This document shows, one piece after another, positions 1 to 6,959 of a stretch of DNA of 7,072 nt. Under the pieces are notes generated by a model that worked only from the letters and a program-made list of their open reading frames with translations, searched no databases and was not told the origin of the DNA. Numbering within the stretch: the first letter of the stretch is position 1; every line of letters begins with the position of its first letter. The stretch is from CAZTHL01 sp964613585 (lineage in GTDB: Bacteria > Pseudomonadota > Alphaproteobacteria > DSM-16000 > Inquilinaceae): assembly GCA_964613585.1 (NCBI GenBank), contig CAZTHL010000134.1:1-7072 (forward strand), in the 5' to 3' direction. A program made the translations under genes and the position numbers.

Positions 1-335
1 CTAAGGAGGTCTGCCCGCCGCGAGCCAAGTGCGAGGCGGTCCGGGTCGACGAGGTAACCAGCACCGAGCTTCCCGTGTTCGACCGGACGCAGCGAATGGC
101 GACGGCGAACAGTGTGGATCACGGTCAGTTGAAGAAGCAGGCCGGCTTCGACACCGTCGCCGACAATGGCGGGCTGGTCTGCCTGGAGACGGAGGACAAC
201 GAGCATTTTTGGACGCTGTCGACCAACATCCTCCTGGACAGCGCCTGTGTCCCCGCCAGTTCGCGTGCAGTGGCTGCCGCCAACCGGAATGTAGGTGGGG
301 CGTTCAATGCTGGCGGCGGGGTCTGTCCCGAATAG
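1..335 (+). CDS. C-terminal part of a Cys-rich protein of unknown function (cut by the window edge)
   Basis: An open frame runs from base 3 to the TAG at 333-335 and has no stop upstream within the window, so this is the 3' end of a longer gene; about 110 residues are visible. Third codon positions are mostly G or C, as in the other GC-rich genes here, which supports real coding. The fragment has five cysteines, including an early pair (KEVC and AKC) and a Cys in the last residues (VCPE), plus an acidic and aromatic stretch (ETEDNEHFWTL) and a Gly/Ala/Asn-rich tail. Several cysteines with no metal-binding CxxC pattern would fit a disulfide-bonded periplasmic or surface protein, but the N-terminus that would carry a signal peptide is missing. 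A GTG at 75 could begin a short 86-residue product, though the frame stays open and coding-like upstream of it. I do not recognise the family. The M48 gene follows after 61 bases on the same strand, so co-transcription is possible. Confidence 0.6.
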   Translation, partial: KEVCPPRAKCEAVRVDEVTSTELPVFDRTQRMATANSVDHGQLKKQAGFDTVADNGGLVCLETEDNEHFWTLSTNILLDSACVPASSRAVAAANRNVGGAFNAGGGVCPE

Positions 336-384
336 GCGCCGTTACTGCTGCTACAAATCTGCAAAATGACATTCCCGGCTCACT

Positions 385-388
385 GGAG
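385..388 (+). promoter_or_regulatory. Ribosome binding site of the M48 gene
   Basis: GGAG lies 8 bases before the ATG at 397. It supports that ATG as the start, and the same start gives a complete lipoprotein signal peptide. Confidence 0.5.
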
Positions 389-396
389 ATACTGCA

Positions 397-2142
397 ATGC
401 GGACACCACCACGACTTTTATTATTTGGCGTTGCGCTCTTGACAATTTCTTGCCAGCAGACGACACAGAGAGAGCAGATGTTGGCAAGTGGAGGTCAATA
501 TGATGTTCAGATTACCGAGCCAATGAATGCACACCCCCGTTCAATCGCTTTCCTAAGTGAACCAGATAATCCCCATACCATCGTCGAAATGCCTCAAACA
601 CGAGAATACCTTCGCTCAATCCTCAAGAAATTGATCGACCAGACCCCAAAGGTCGATCGACCAATAAAAGTAGATGTTTTTGTTCATTCTGAAGGCGAAC
701 TTATAGGTGCATCCGCCACACCAGGCGATGACATTATCATAAAGCTGTCTGCACTCGACGGCTTAGAAACAGAAGGTGAATTGGCTTTTCTACTCAGCCA
801 TGAGCTAGGCCATATTGTTCTCGGTCACACACAACGCGAAAGCTTTCTCACCGGGAATAGGCGTGCCGGAGATATTGTCGCCAAACTTGGGCTGATCGCT
901 TCTGCACTTGCTGCAACGGAAATTGATGTCGTTGGAGGAAATGTAACCACACGTACCGACGAAAGCTATATGCAGACGGCTACGGAATTGGAATTGGTCG
1001 TCAGGGCTCTTCAGGTGTTTTTGGAAGGTGGGCTCAATCCTGCGTGGTCGCGAGGCCAAGAAGAAGAAGCTGATGAATTCGGCATCGACCTCATGGAGAA
1101 AGCTGGATACAACCCGTTTGAAGCAACAGTAATGTTGAATCGATTGGGAGACAACTCTGGCGATTTGGCCGAGAGGACCGATCTTCTTCTGACCAAGGCG
1201 CAAATATTATTGACTGCGCTCTACCATCTTAGAGCAGAAAATGAATGGCAAAGGGCTCTTGGGCAGGTTGCGCTTGAGGGGACGTTCTTTTTGGGCCGGT
1301 CTGCCTTCAGCGCAATCTCGGAAATGCACGATCCAGTCAGAGATCGCATAAAAAACGCACAACGCTATATAAATGAGTTTCATCAGAATGCCGCTACCAG
1401 ATTGGAGGATCCTGATGTAGAAACTCGCTACCGTGAAAATATCCTTCAATCTACCGAAATTCGCAGGACCCGACAGCTCCTTGAACCTGCCTGGTCAATT
1501 GAAGGACAAATATACAAAGCGGCTAAAAGTGTCGGCGAAGATAACAATACTCTCTCAGGCGATGAATCGGTGCAAGAAATCCTCAGAGCCGCAGATGAGG
1601 AGGCGCAACGCGCATTATCCGGTGGTGGAGGCAGCGTTCCTTTCAATCGACTTATGGTTCGTTTGTTGCGGGAACGGCAGGGACGCTACGAAGACGCATT
1701 TCTCAATGTAAAGAGGATTGAAGGTCAAGCGAACGAGGTACCGACAATCTTGTCGGTATTGGCGTTCGAGCACGCGCGCGCCGGCAATCGTGCGGAAGCC
1801 CTGCAAGCCGTTGAGCGGCTGGAAAGCAAATTCGAGCCAGTGGACGGCCCTCTCTACGACATCCAAATCCGAGTGTTCCATGAATTGGGTGACCGGGAGA
1901 ACCGAGACAGGATTGCCAGACAATGCGACCAAGCACACTCGGCGTTTGTCGGGGATAAATGTGCAACGCTCGCCCAGCAATTCACCGCTGAGGATCGCGC
2001 AAGCGAAGAGAAAGTTCCAGGAAAAACCGGAACAGAGGCTATCACGACAGTTCAGCAGGAGGACAGCGCCGACGGCCCAGCAGGCTTCTTCCGGAATCTG
2101 GTTGACGAACTCGGTCTACCGGATGCTGACGCCGACACTTAA
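397..2142 (+). CDS. M48-family zinc metalloprotease, lipoprotein with helical/TPR-like C-terminal region
   Basis: A 581-residue envelope protease. The N-terminus (MRTPPRLLLFGVALLTISCQ) is a type II signal peptide: two Arg, a hydrophobic core, and a lipobox ending at Cys19; Thr at -3 is slightly unusual. Gln follows the Cys rather than Asp, which favours the outer membrane. The catalytic motif HELGH is at residues 135-139 (His135 and His139 bind zinc, Glu136 is the general base). The third ligand is Glu222 in the M48 signature SRGQEEEAD (SRxxExxAD, 218-226). Between them is a stretch with a hydrophobic helix near 161-173. From about 350 the protein is helical, with TPR-like helix pairs at about 417-441, 452-477 and 485-510, then an acidic linker and tail. 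Cys510 and Cys522 could form a disulfide. The layout resembles BepA-type proteases (M48 plus TPR) that act on misassembled outer-membrane proteins; that role is inferred. The gene is much lower in GC than its neighbours over most of its length. Confidence 0.92.
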   Translation: MRTPPRLLLFGVALLTISCQQTTQREQMLASGGQYDVQITEPMNAHPRSIAFLSEPDNPHTIVEMPQTREYLRSILKKLIDQTPKVDRPIKVDVFVHSEGELIGASATPGDDIIIKLSALDGLETEGELAFLLSHELGHIVLGHTQRESFLTGNRRAGDIVAKLGLIASALAATEIDVVGGNVTTRTDESYMQTATELELVVRALQVFLEGGLNPAWSRGQEEEADEFGIDLMEKAGYNPFEATVMLNRLGDNSGDLAERTDLLLTKAQILLTALYHLRAENEWQRALGQVALEGTFFLGRSAFSAISEMHDPVRDRIKNAQRYINEFHQNAATRLEDPDVETRYRENILQSTEIRRTRQLLEPAWSIEGQIYKAAKSVGEDNNTLSGDESVQEILRAADEEAQRALSGGGGSVPFNRLMVRLLRERQGRYEDAFLNVKRIEGQANEVPTILSVLAFEHARAGNRAEALQAVERLESKFEPVDGPLYDIQIRVFHELGDRENRDRIARQCDQAHSAFVGDKCATLAQQFTAEDRASEEKVPGKTGTEAITTVQQEDSADGPAGFFRNLVDELGLPDADADT

Positions 2143-2261
2143 TCAGCGCATTAAGCGCGAGCCGGGCAAGCCTCCATTGTGACGAAACCATCTCGGAGCC
2201 AAGCCGCATCAGCGACTCAGCTACCTCCTTGCCAACCTCGGCACTGAGCGCCTTCCGCCAA

Positions 2262-3875
2262 CTACAGCTGCGCTTCCCGGGTCTTGAGGAAACTCAGGCC
2301 CGGGTTCTGCTCCTGAGCGGTGTTCAGATGCCAGGAGTTGCGGGCCAGGAAGACCGGGGCCCCGTCGTGGTCCTCGGCCATGCTGGCTTGGTTGGCCTCC
2401 ACGAACCTCTTGAGGGCCGCCGGGTCGTCCGCCTCCACCCACCTGGCCGTGAGGAGCGCCGTGGGCTCGAAGCGCACCGGAATCCCGTACTCGGTACGGA
2501 TCCGGTCGGCCAGCACATCGAACTGAAGCGAACCCACCACCCCGACGATCCAGTTGGCGTCCATGCGCGGCTTCAGGACCTGAGCCGCGCCCTCCTCGGC
2601 CAGTTGCTGAAGCGCCCGGCCCAGATGCTTTGCCTTCATCGGATCCTCCGGCCGCAGCCGCTGCAGCATCTCCGGCGCGAAGCTGGGAATGCCGGTGAAG
2701 CGGAGTTCCTCACCTTCGGTCAGGGCATCACCGATGCGCAGATTGCCATGATTTGGGATGCCAATGATGTCGCCCGCCCAGGCTTCCTCGGCCAGTTCAC
2801 GCTCCTGCGCCATGAACAGCACCGGATTGTGCATGTTCACCGTCTTGCCGCTGCGGACATGGCGCAGCTTCATGCCGCGCCTGAAGTGGCCGGAAGCGAG
2901 GCGGAAGAAGGCGATCCTGTCCCGGTGCTTGGGATCCATGTTCGCCTGGATCTTGAAGACGAAGCCGGACACCGCCGCCTCCCCTGGCCCCACCGTCCTC
3001 CCATGGGTCGGTTGCGAGCGTGGTGGCGGGGCGAACGCGGCCAGCCCCTGCAGCAACTCGCGGACGCCGAAATTGTTGATCGCGCTGCCGAAAAACACCG
3101 GGCTTAAGTGGCCGGCACGGTAGGCCGCCAAATCGAAGGCCGGGCACAGGCCGCGGGCCATATCGACCTCCTCGCGCAGGCGTGCGGCCGCGTCGGCGGG
3201 CAGGAGCCTGTCGAGCGTCGGATCGTGCAACCCCTCGCACGTCTCGCCCTCATGCGGCCGCTCGCCTTTCGAGCGCTCGATGAGCACAAGTCGATCCTTG
3301 TGCAGGTCGTAGCAGCCGAGAAACCCCTTGCCCATGCCGATGGGCCAGCTCGCCGGGGTAACGTCGAGCGCCAGCCCTTGCTCAATCTCGTCAAGCAGGT
3401 CGAACGAGTCGCGGCCCTCGCGGTCCAGCTTGTTGATGAAGGTGACGATAGGCACGTCACGAAGCCGGCAGACCTCGAAAAGCTTGCGCGTCTGCTCCTC
3501 AATCCCCTTCGCGGCATCGATCACCATCACCGCGCTGTCGACCGCCGTGAGGGTTCGATAGGTGTCCTCAGAGAAATCTTCGTGGCCTGGCGTGTCGAGA
3601 AGATTGAAGGTGCATCCCCCATACTCGTAAGTCATCACCGAGGAGGCGACGGAGATGCCGCGCTCTCGCTCGACCTTCAACCAGTCTGAGCGGGCTCGGC
3701 GCTGCTCGCCGCGAGCCTTGACGGCACCGGCCTGCTGAATGGCGCCACCGAACAGCAGAAGCTTCTCGGTCAGCGTCGTCTTGCCGGCGTCGGGGTGCGA
3801 GATGATCGCGAAGGTCCGGCGCCGAGCGATGTTGTGGTCGATGGAGAGGTCGCGCGGGCTCATGGCGCCCGGCAT
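2262..3875 (-). CDS. prfC: Peptide chain release factor 3 (RF3), translational GTPase
   Basis: RF3 is a cytoplasmic GTPase that removes RF1 or RF2 from the ribosome after peptide release. The 537-residue product is close to the usual RF3 length (about 530). The GTPase motifs are intact and in order: G1 SHPDAGKTT (26-34), the switch I segment RERGIS (70-75), G3 DTPGH (94-98), G4 NKLD (148-151) and a G5-like GSAINNFGV (263-271). The beta-barrel domain 2 follows (about 300-390), then domain 3 with the RF3-typical VVGSLQFDVL (446-455). The ISHPDAGKTT form of the P-loop and the domain 3 motif separate RF3 from EF-G and LepA. The start at 3875 is the first ATG after an in-frame TGA; a second ATG four codons in (3863, MSPRDLS) is an equal candidate, and neither has a clear ribosome binding site. 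The gene converges on the M48 gene with about 119 bases between stops and no obvious intrinsic terminator. Its codon use matches the GC-rich background. Confidence 0.97.
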   Translation of the reverse strand: MPGAMSPRDLSIDHNIARRRTFAIISHPDAGKTTLTEKLLLFGGAIQQAGAVKARGEQRRARSDWLKVERERGISVASSVMTYEYGGCTFNLLDTPGHEDFSEDTYRTLTAVDSAVMVIDAAKGIEEQTRKLFEVCRLRDVPIVTFINKLDREGRDSFDLLDEIEQGLALDVTPASWPIGMGKGFLGCYDLHKDRLVLIERSKGERPHEGETCEGLHDPTLDRLLPADAAARLREEVDMARGLCPAFDLAAYRAGHLSPVFFGSAINNFGVRELLQGLAAFAPPPRSQPTHGRTVGPGEAAVSGFVFKIQANMDPKHRDRIAFFRLASGHFRRGMKLRHVRSGKTVNMHNPVLFMAQERELAEEAWAGDIIGIPNHGNLRIGDALTEGEELRFTGIPSFAPEMLQRLRPEDPMKAKHLGRALQQLAEEGAAQVLKPRMDANWIVGVVGSLQFDVLADRIRTEYGIPVRFEPTALLTARWVEADDPAALKRFVEANQASMAEDHDGAPVFLARNSWHLNTAQEQNPGLSFLKTREAQL

Positions 3876-3923
3876 TTTGGCAGCTTCGCCGCGATGTCAA
3901 GCTCGCGGACACGACGCTTGGCA

Positions 3924-3946
3924 AAGCCCGCCAGCCAAGCCCGCCA
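3924..3946. repeat. Short direct repeat between prfC and the amidohydrolase gene
   Basis: AAGCCCGCCA occurs at 3924-3933 and again at 3937-3946, a 13-base period. It lies in the 105-base gap upstream of prfC. It looks like a small local duplication; no function is evident. Confidence 0.45.
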
Positions 3947-3980
3947 TGGCACTCCCTCCGCTCGGAAGGGCAAGCCAGGC

Positions 3981-4835
3981 TCAGCCGGCGTTCGATCGTG
4001 CACGGACGAAACGCACCACGACGGTCAACAGCCAGTCCAGATGGCGCTGCACATCGGCGAAGCCGGGCGTTGGCGTGAGGGTGCGCTCGTCCATGTACAA
4101 GGCGCGATTGATCTCAAGCTGGAGCGCGTGCCGGCCCCGCTCGGGATGCCCGTGCCGACGTATGATCTCGACCCCCTTGTAGGGATAGTTTCGGCGAACC
4201 GCATACCCGAGATCGCGAAGCGTTTCCTCGACCAGCACCACCAGCTCGCGAGAGCAGGTGGTACCGTCACGGTCGCCAAGAACGATGTCCGTCCGGCGTT
4301 GGCCGTCGTCCAGATGCAGAGCGTTGGCGATCGACGGCATGGAATGACAATCGAGCAGAAACACCACGCCGAACTCGCGGTACCTCTGCTCCAGCGCCTG
4401 CTCGAGCGCGGCATGGTAGGGCCGGTAGCAGCGCTCAATCCGCCGGACGACCTCGTCGACGGCCAGACGCCTCTCGTACATGGGAATACCTGGTTTCGAC
4501 AGGCGACGGATCAGCCCCATGCCCAGCCGGCTCTTTTCGGTCGGTACGGCCGTGCCCGGCCATCGCCCCTCAATGACCAGCGGATCGATGTCATCGGCAG
4601 CACGGTTTGGGTCGATGTAGCTGCGTGGGAACAGGGCTCGCAGCAGGGTTGCGCCGTGGCTCGGCGCGTTCTTGAAAAGCTCGTCCACGAAGCTGTCCTC
4701 GGCCTCGCGCAATTGCCGACGGTCGCAGACGAACGGAAAATCCACAGGGTAGGTGGTCCCGCTGTGAGGCGAGTCCAGAACGAGGGGCACCGGGTCCCCC
4801 AGCGGATCCACCCGTTCGAAGACGCCGTCCAGCAT
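3981..4835 (-). CDS. N-formylglutamate amidohydrolase (FGase) family protein
   Basis: Members of this family (Pfam FGase, related to HutG and loosely to the M14-like metallohydrolase fold) are metal-dependent enzymes that remove formate from N-formyl-amino acids such as N-formyl-L-glutamate. From the chosen ATG the protein has 284 residues, the usual size. Conserved blocks, in order: SPHSGTTYP (22-30), SFVDELF (48-54), PRSYIDPNRAADDID (70-84), LLDCHSMPS (160-168), IVLGDRDGTTC (184-194), YPYKGVEIIRRHGHP (217-231) and LQLEINRALY (238-247). The His, Asp and Glu residues in these blocks are the expected metal and substrate ligands. The start is uncertain. The frame stays open upstream to 5201; GTG at 4844 and ATG at 4925 are alternatives. 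I chose 4835 because homology-like sequence begins just after it and the upstream residues look noncoding in this frame. No histidine-utilisation gene is nearby, so the true substrate is open. Reading direction is the same as prfC, 105 bases away. Confidence 0.88.
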   Translation of the reverse strand: MLDGVFERVDPLGDPVPLVLDSPHSGTTYPVDFPFVCDRRQLREAEDSFVDELFKNAPSHGATLLRALFPRSYIDPNRAADDIDPLVIEGRWPGTAVPTEKSRLGMGLIRRLSKPGIPMYERRLAVDEVVRRIERCYRPYHAALEQALEQRYREFGVVFLLDCHSMPSIANALHLDDGQRRTDIVLGDRDGTTCSRELVVLVEETLRDLGYAVRRNYPYKGVEIIRRHGHPERGRHALQLEINRALYMDERTLTPTPGFADVQRHLDWLLTVVVRFVRARSNAG

Positions 4836-4873
4836 CTCTCTCACGGCAAGCTCGGGTCCTGACAACGGGCCGG

Positions 4874-4891
4874 GCCGGGCGTAACGCCGGC
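4874..4891. repeat. GC-rich inverted repeat upstream of the amidohydrolase start
   Basis: GCCGGGCGTAACGCCGGC can fold into a seven-pair stem with one bulged G and a TAA loop. It lies about 40 bases upstream of the chosen amidohydrolase ATG on the minus strand. No T-run follows on either strand, so it is not an ordinary intrinsic terminator. It may be a leader structure or chance in GC-rich DNA. Confidence 0.3.
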
Positions 4892-5061
4892 CAGACTGTT
4901 CCGAAGCCAGCCGAGAACCAGGCATTCCTCCTGGCGAGCCGCACACCGCGTCTCCAGAACGCCGAATCGGCATAGGACTCCGGCCGAGAGGGTCATGAGG
5001 ACCACGGGATCTGGCAGGATGCTGATGAGGGCCGAGCCGCCTCGTATAGCGAGGCGCAAGG

Positions 5062-5229
5062 ATGATGGAAGCGACGCCGATGCCCGCGGTCAAGACGCTA
5101 GGCAAGGTCCTTGGCGGCCTGCTCGGCGACATGATGTCCAACGTGTCGTGCCTGGGACAGACAACATGCGACCCGAGGCCAGCGGAAGCGGCGGAAACCA
5201 TGGGAGACGACTTCTGGCTGGCTCTCTGA
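5062..5229 (+). CDS. Candidate small protein, 55 residues, unknown function
   Basis: An ATG-ATG start at 5062 and 5065 opens a frame that ends at TGA 5227-5229. GAGG at 5051-5054 lies 7 bases before the first ATG, a good ribosome binding site distance, and an in-frame TAG at 5047-5049 limits the gene to this start. By my count about 80% of third codon positions are G or C, as expected for a real gene in this genome. The product begins MMEATPMPAVKTLGKVLGGL, then an LLGDMM segment that could continue an amphipathic helix, two cysteines six residues apart (Cys30, Cys36), an Ala/Glu-rich stretch and an aromatic C-terminus (DDFWLAL). There is no signal peptide or clear transmembrane helix. I do not recognise a family. 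The amidase gene starts 152 bases downstream on the same strand. High-GC DNA often contains chance ORFs of this size, so this stays tentative. Confidence 0.4.
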   Translation: MMEATPMPAVKTLGKVLGGLLGDMMSNVSCLGQTTCDPRPAEAAETMGDDFWLAL

Positions 5230-5381
5230 CGCGTGTCGACAGGGACCGCTCAGGCCGTTTCGCCGTCGCTTGCTCTTGAAGGCAGCGCCGACCAAACGTT
5301 GATGTCAAAAGACAGGTAGATGAGGCTCGCCAAAGCCCGCCTTCGCGGCCGTCTTCTATACGCCCCAGGGCTGTGGACCCA

Positions 5382-6959
5382 ATGATCCCGACGAACGAAC
5401 CATTGACCCGACGGAAGGCTCTGGCAGGGCTTGCCGGAGCCAGCATTTCGGTACTAGCGCCACGTCCGGTCGCCGCACCGGCGTCACTCGTCACGTTGCC
5501 GGAGCCGGACCTTGCGGCACATTCGGCGACGGCGCTGTCCCGGGCGCTCAGACTCCATGAGATCACGGCCGAGATGCTTCTGGACTGTTTCCTGGAGCGG
5601 GTCAGGCTGCTTGATCCGAGCCTGAACGCGGTCACGACGATAAACGAGGCCGGAGCGCGGCGACGGGCACGGGCGGCCGATGCCGCACTCGACCGCGACG
5701 AGGTCTGGGGGCCCCTGCACGGGCTGCCAATGACGATCAAGGACACCCTGGCGGTGGCCGGGCTTCCCCAGACAGCGGGATCCCCCCTGCTCAAGCGATA
5801 CGTTCCGCAACAGCATGCCGTGGCGGTGGCCCGTCTTGTCGATGCCGGCGCTGTCGTTTTCGGGAAGACGAACGTGCCCACGTTCGCCGACGATGTACAA
5901 ACCTTCAACCCGATCTTTGGGACGACCAACAACCCATGGGACAAGACGCGCACGCCCGGCGGATCGTCGGGCGGGGCGGCGGCGGCGCTGGCCGCTTGCC
6001 TGACCCCGCTTGAGCTCGGCAGCGACATCGGCGGCTCAATTCGGACGCCGGCCCACTTCTGCGGCGTCTACGGCCATAAGCCGAGCTTCGGCCTTGTTCC
6101 CTTCGCTGGCCACATCCCGCCGCCGCCATCCCTGGTGCGCGCTCCCGATCTGGCCGTCGTCGGGCCCATGGCACGCACAGCCGAGGATCTGGAGCTGGCT
6201 CTCGACATCCTCGCAGGTCCGCACGGCGATGCGGCCCGCGCTTGGCGCCTCGATCTGCCGCCCGCGCGGCACGGCGAACTTCGCGCCTATCGTGTGGCCG
6301 CCTGGCTGGACGATGCGGACCTGCCAGTCGATAAGGGGTTACGCGCAGTCCTCGAGAATGCGATCGACGCCTTGCAGCATGAAGGGGTTCCTGTGGACGT
6401 CGGCGCTCGACCGATCGACAGCCTCTTCGACCACCACGCACTTTACATTGAGCTGCTGTCGGCCGTGTATGGACCGTTCATGCCTCTCGGAGAGTTTGAC
6501 GAAGCTGTCGCTCGAGCTGGTGGCGGCCCGGCCGGCATTTCCAGCTACCAAAAAGCATTTGCCCAAGGCGCCACCACACGGCACGCACAGTGGCTGCGCG
6601 CCGATGAGCGTCGACAGAAGCTGCGGGCCCGCTGGGCAGGCTTCTTTGAGCGCTTCGACATTCTGCTTTGCCCGGCGACGCCGACGGTTGCCTTCCCACA
6701 TACCCAAGACGGCTCGCCACTCGAACGCACGATACTCATCAATGGCCGAGAGCGGCCCTATCTCGACCTCTTGGCCTGGGCCGGGCCAGCAACCGTGTCG
6801 TATCTGCCAGCGACGGTGGCGCCGATCGGCCTGACGGACACGGGGCTGCCGGTCGGCATCCAGATCATTGCCCCATTTCTCGAAGACCGCACCGCCATTG
6901 ACTTCGCCCGACGCCTTGACGCGGTGATCGGCGGCTATCGCCGGCCTCCGGCCACCTAA
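5382..6959 (+). CDS. Amidase-signature family hydrolase with predicted Tat signal peptide
   Basis: Amidase-signature enzymes hydrolyse linear amides with a Ser-cisSer-Lys triad. All three residues are present (525-residue numbering from the ATG): Lys120 in PMTIKDTLAVAG, cis-Ser195 in TPGGSSGGAAAALA, and nucleophile Ser219 in SDIGGSIRTP. Their spacing (75 and 24 residues) equals that of fatty acid amide hydrolase (Lys142, Ser217, Ser241). The C-terminus GLPVGIQIIAPFLEDRT is also typical, and the length is normal. The N-terminus (MIPTNEPLTRRKALAGLAGA) has a twin-arginine motif, TRRKAL, followed by a mildly hydrophobic core and an Ala/Pro-rich end (VAAPA), so export of the folded enzyme through Tat is likely. 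A GTG at 5373 would add three residues; AGGG at 5367-5370 is 2 bases before it and 11 bases before the ATG, so neither spacing is ideal. The substrate cannot be told from sequence; the family also includes glutamyl-tRNA amidotransferase subunit A, excluded here by the signal peptide and absence of gatB/gatC. Confidence 0.92.
   Translation: MIPTNEPLTRRKALAGLAGASISVLAPRPVAAPASLVTLPEPDLAAHSATALSRALRLHEITAEMLLDCFLERVRLLDPSLNAVTTINEAGARRRARAADAALDRDEVWGPLHGLPMTIKDTLAVAGLPQTAGSPLLKRYVPQQHAVAVARLVDAGAVVFGKTNVPTFADDVQTFNPIFGTTNNPWDKTRTPGGSSGGAAAALAACLTPLELGSDIGGSIRTPAHFCGVYGHKPSFGLVPFAGHIPPPPSLVRAPDLAVVGPMARTAEDLELALDILAGPHGDAARAWRLDLPPARHGELRAYRVAAWLDDADLPVDKGLRAVLENAIDALQHEGVPVDVGARPIDSLFDHHALYIELLSAVYGPFMPLGEFDEAVARAGGGPAGISSYQKAFAQGATTRHAQWLRADERRQKLRARWAGFFERFDILLCPATPTVAFPHTQDGSPLERTILINGRERPYLDLLAWAGPATVSYLPATVAPIGLTDTGLPVGIQIIAPFLEDRTAIDFARRLDAVIGGYRRPPAT

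Larger units (their letters stand above)
4836..5381. other. Divergent intergenic region between the amidohydrolase and amidase genes
   Basis: This 546-base stretch has no recognised gene. It separates two divergently read genes and should hold promoters for both, but I see no convincing -35/-10 pair; TATACG at 5357-5362 is a lone -10-like match. It contains a GC-rich hairpin (4874-4891) and a candidate 55-residue ORF (5062-5229, +). It also has a minus-strand open frame whose stop overlaps a possible GTG start of the amidohydrolase, and a small inverted repeat TGTCAAAAGACA at 5303-5314, about 70 bases upstream of the amidase start, that could be an operator. The last point is only a suggestion. 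Confidence 0.5.

Noticed and set aside
3..10. Perfect Shine-Dalgarno-like AAGGAGGT at the left edge
   Set aside because: No start codon lies at a workable distance downstream (the next is GTG at 29), and the bases read as Lys-Glu-Val in the open Cys-rich frame.
2143..2261. GCGCATTAAGCGC after the protease stop as a terminator
   Set aside because: Only a four-base stem and no T-run; nothing else in this convergent gap supports a terminator.
2229..3107. 292-residue plus-strand open frame
   Set aside because: Antisense to prfC, which has all RF3 motifs; no recognisable protein features.
3872..3900. TTGACA on the minus strand (3895-3900) as a -35 box for prfC
   Set aside because: The hexamer 17 bases on (AAATGC) barely matches a -10 box and overlaps the start codon.
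3954..3970. Hairpin just past the amidohydrolase stop (CCCTCC, loop GCTC, GGAAGGG with one bulged A) as a terminator
   Set aside because: The stem is only six pairs with a bulge, and no T-run follows on the minus strand.
3795..4862. 355-residue plus-strand open frame
   Set aside because: Antisense to the amidohydrolase gene and the prfC start; explained by high G/C at third positions on the other strand.
5090..6028. 312-residue minus-strand open frame
   Set aside because: It is mostly antisense to the amidase, whose catalytic motifs are clear. The translation is low-complexity Ala/Ser/Arg sequence, typical of a shadow in GC-rich DNA.
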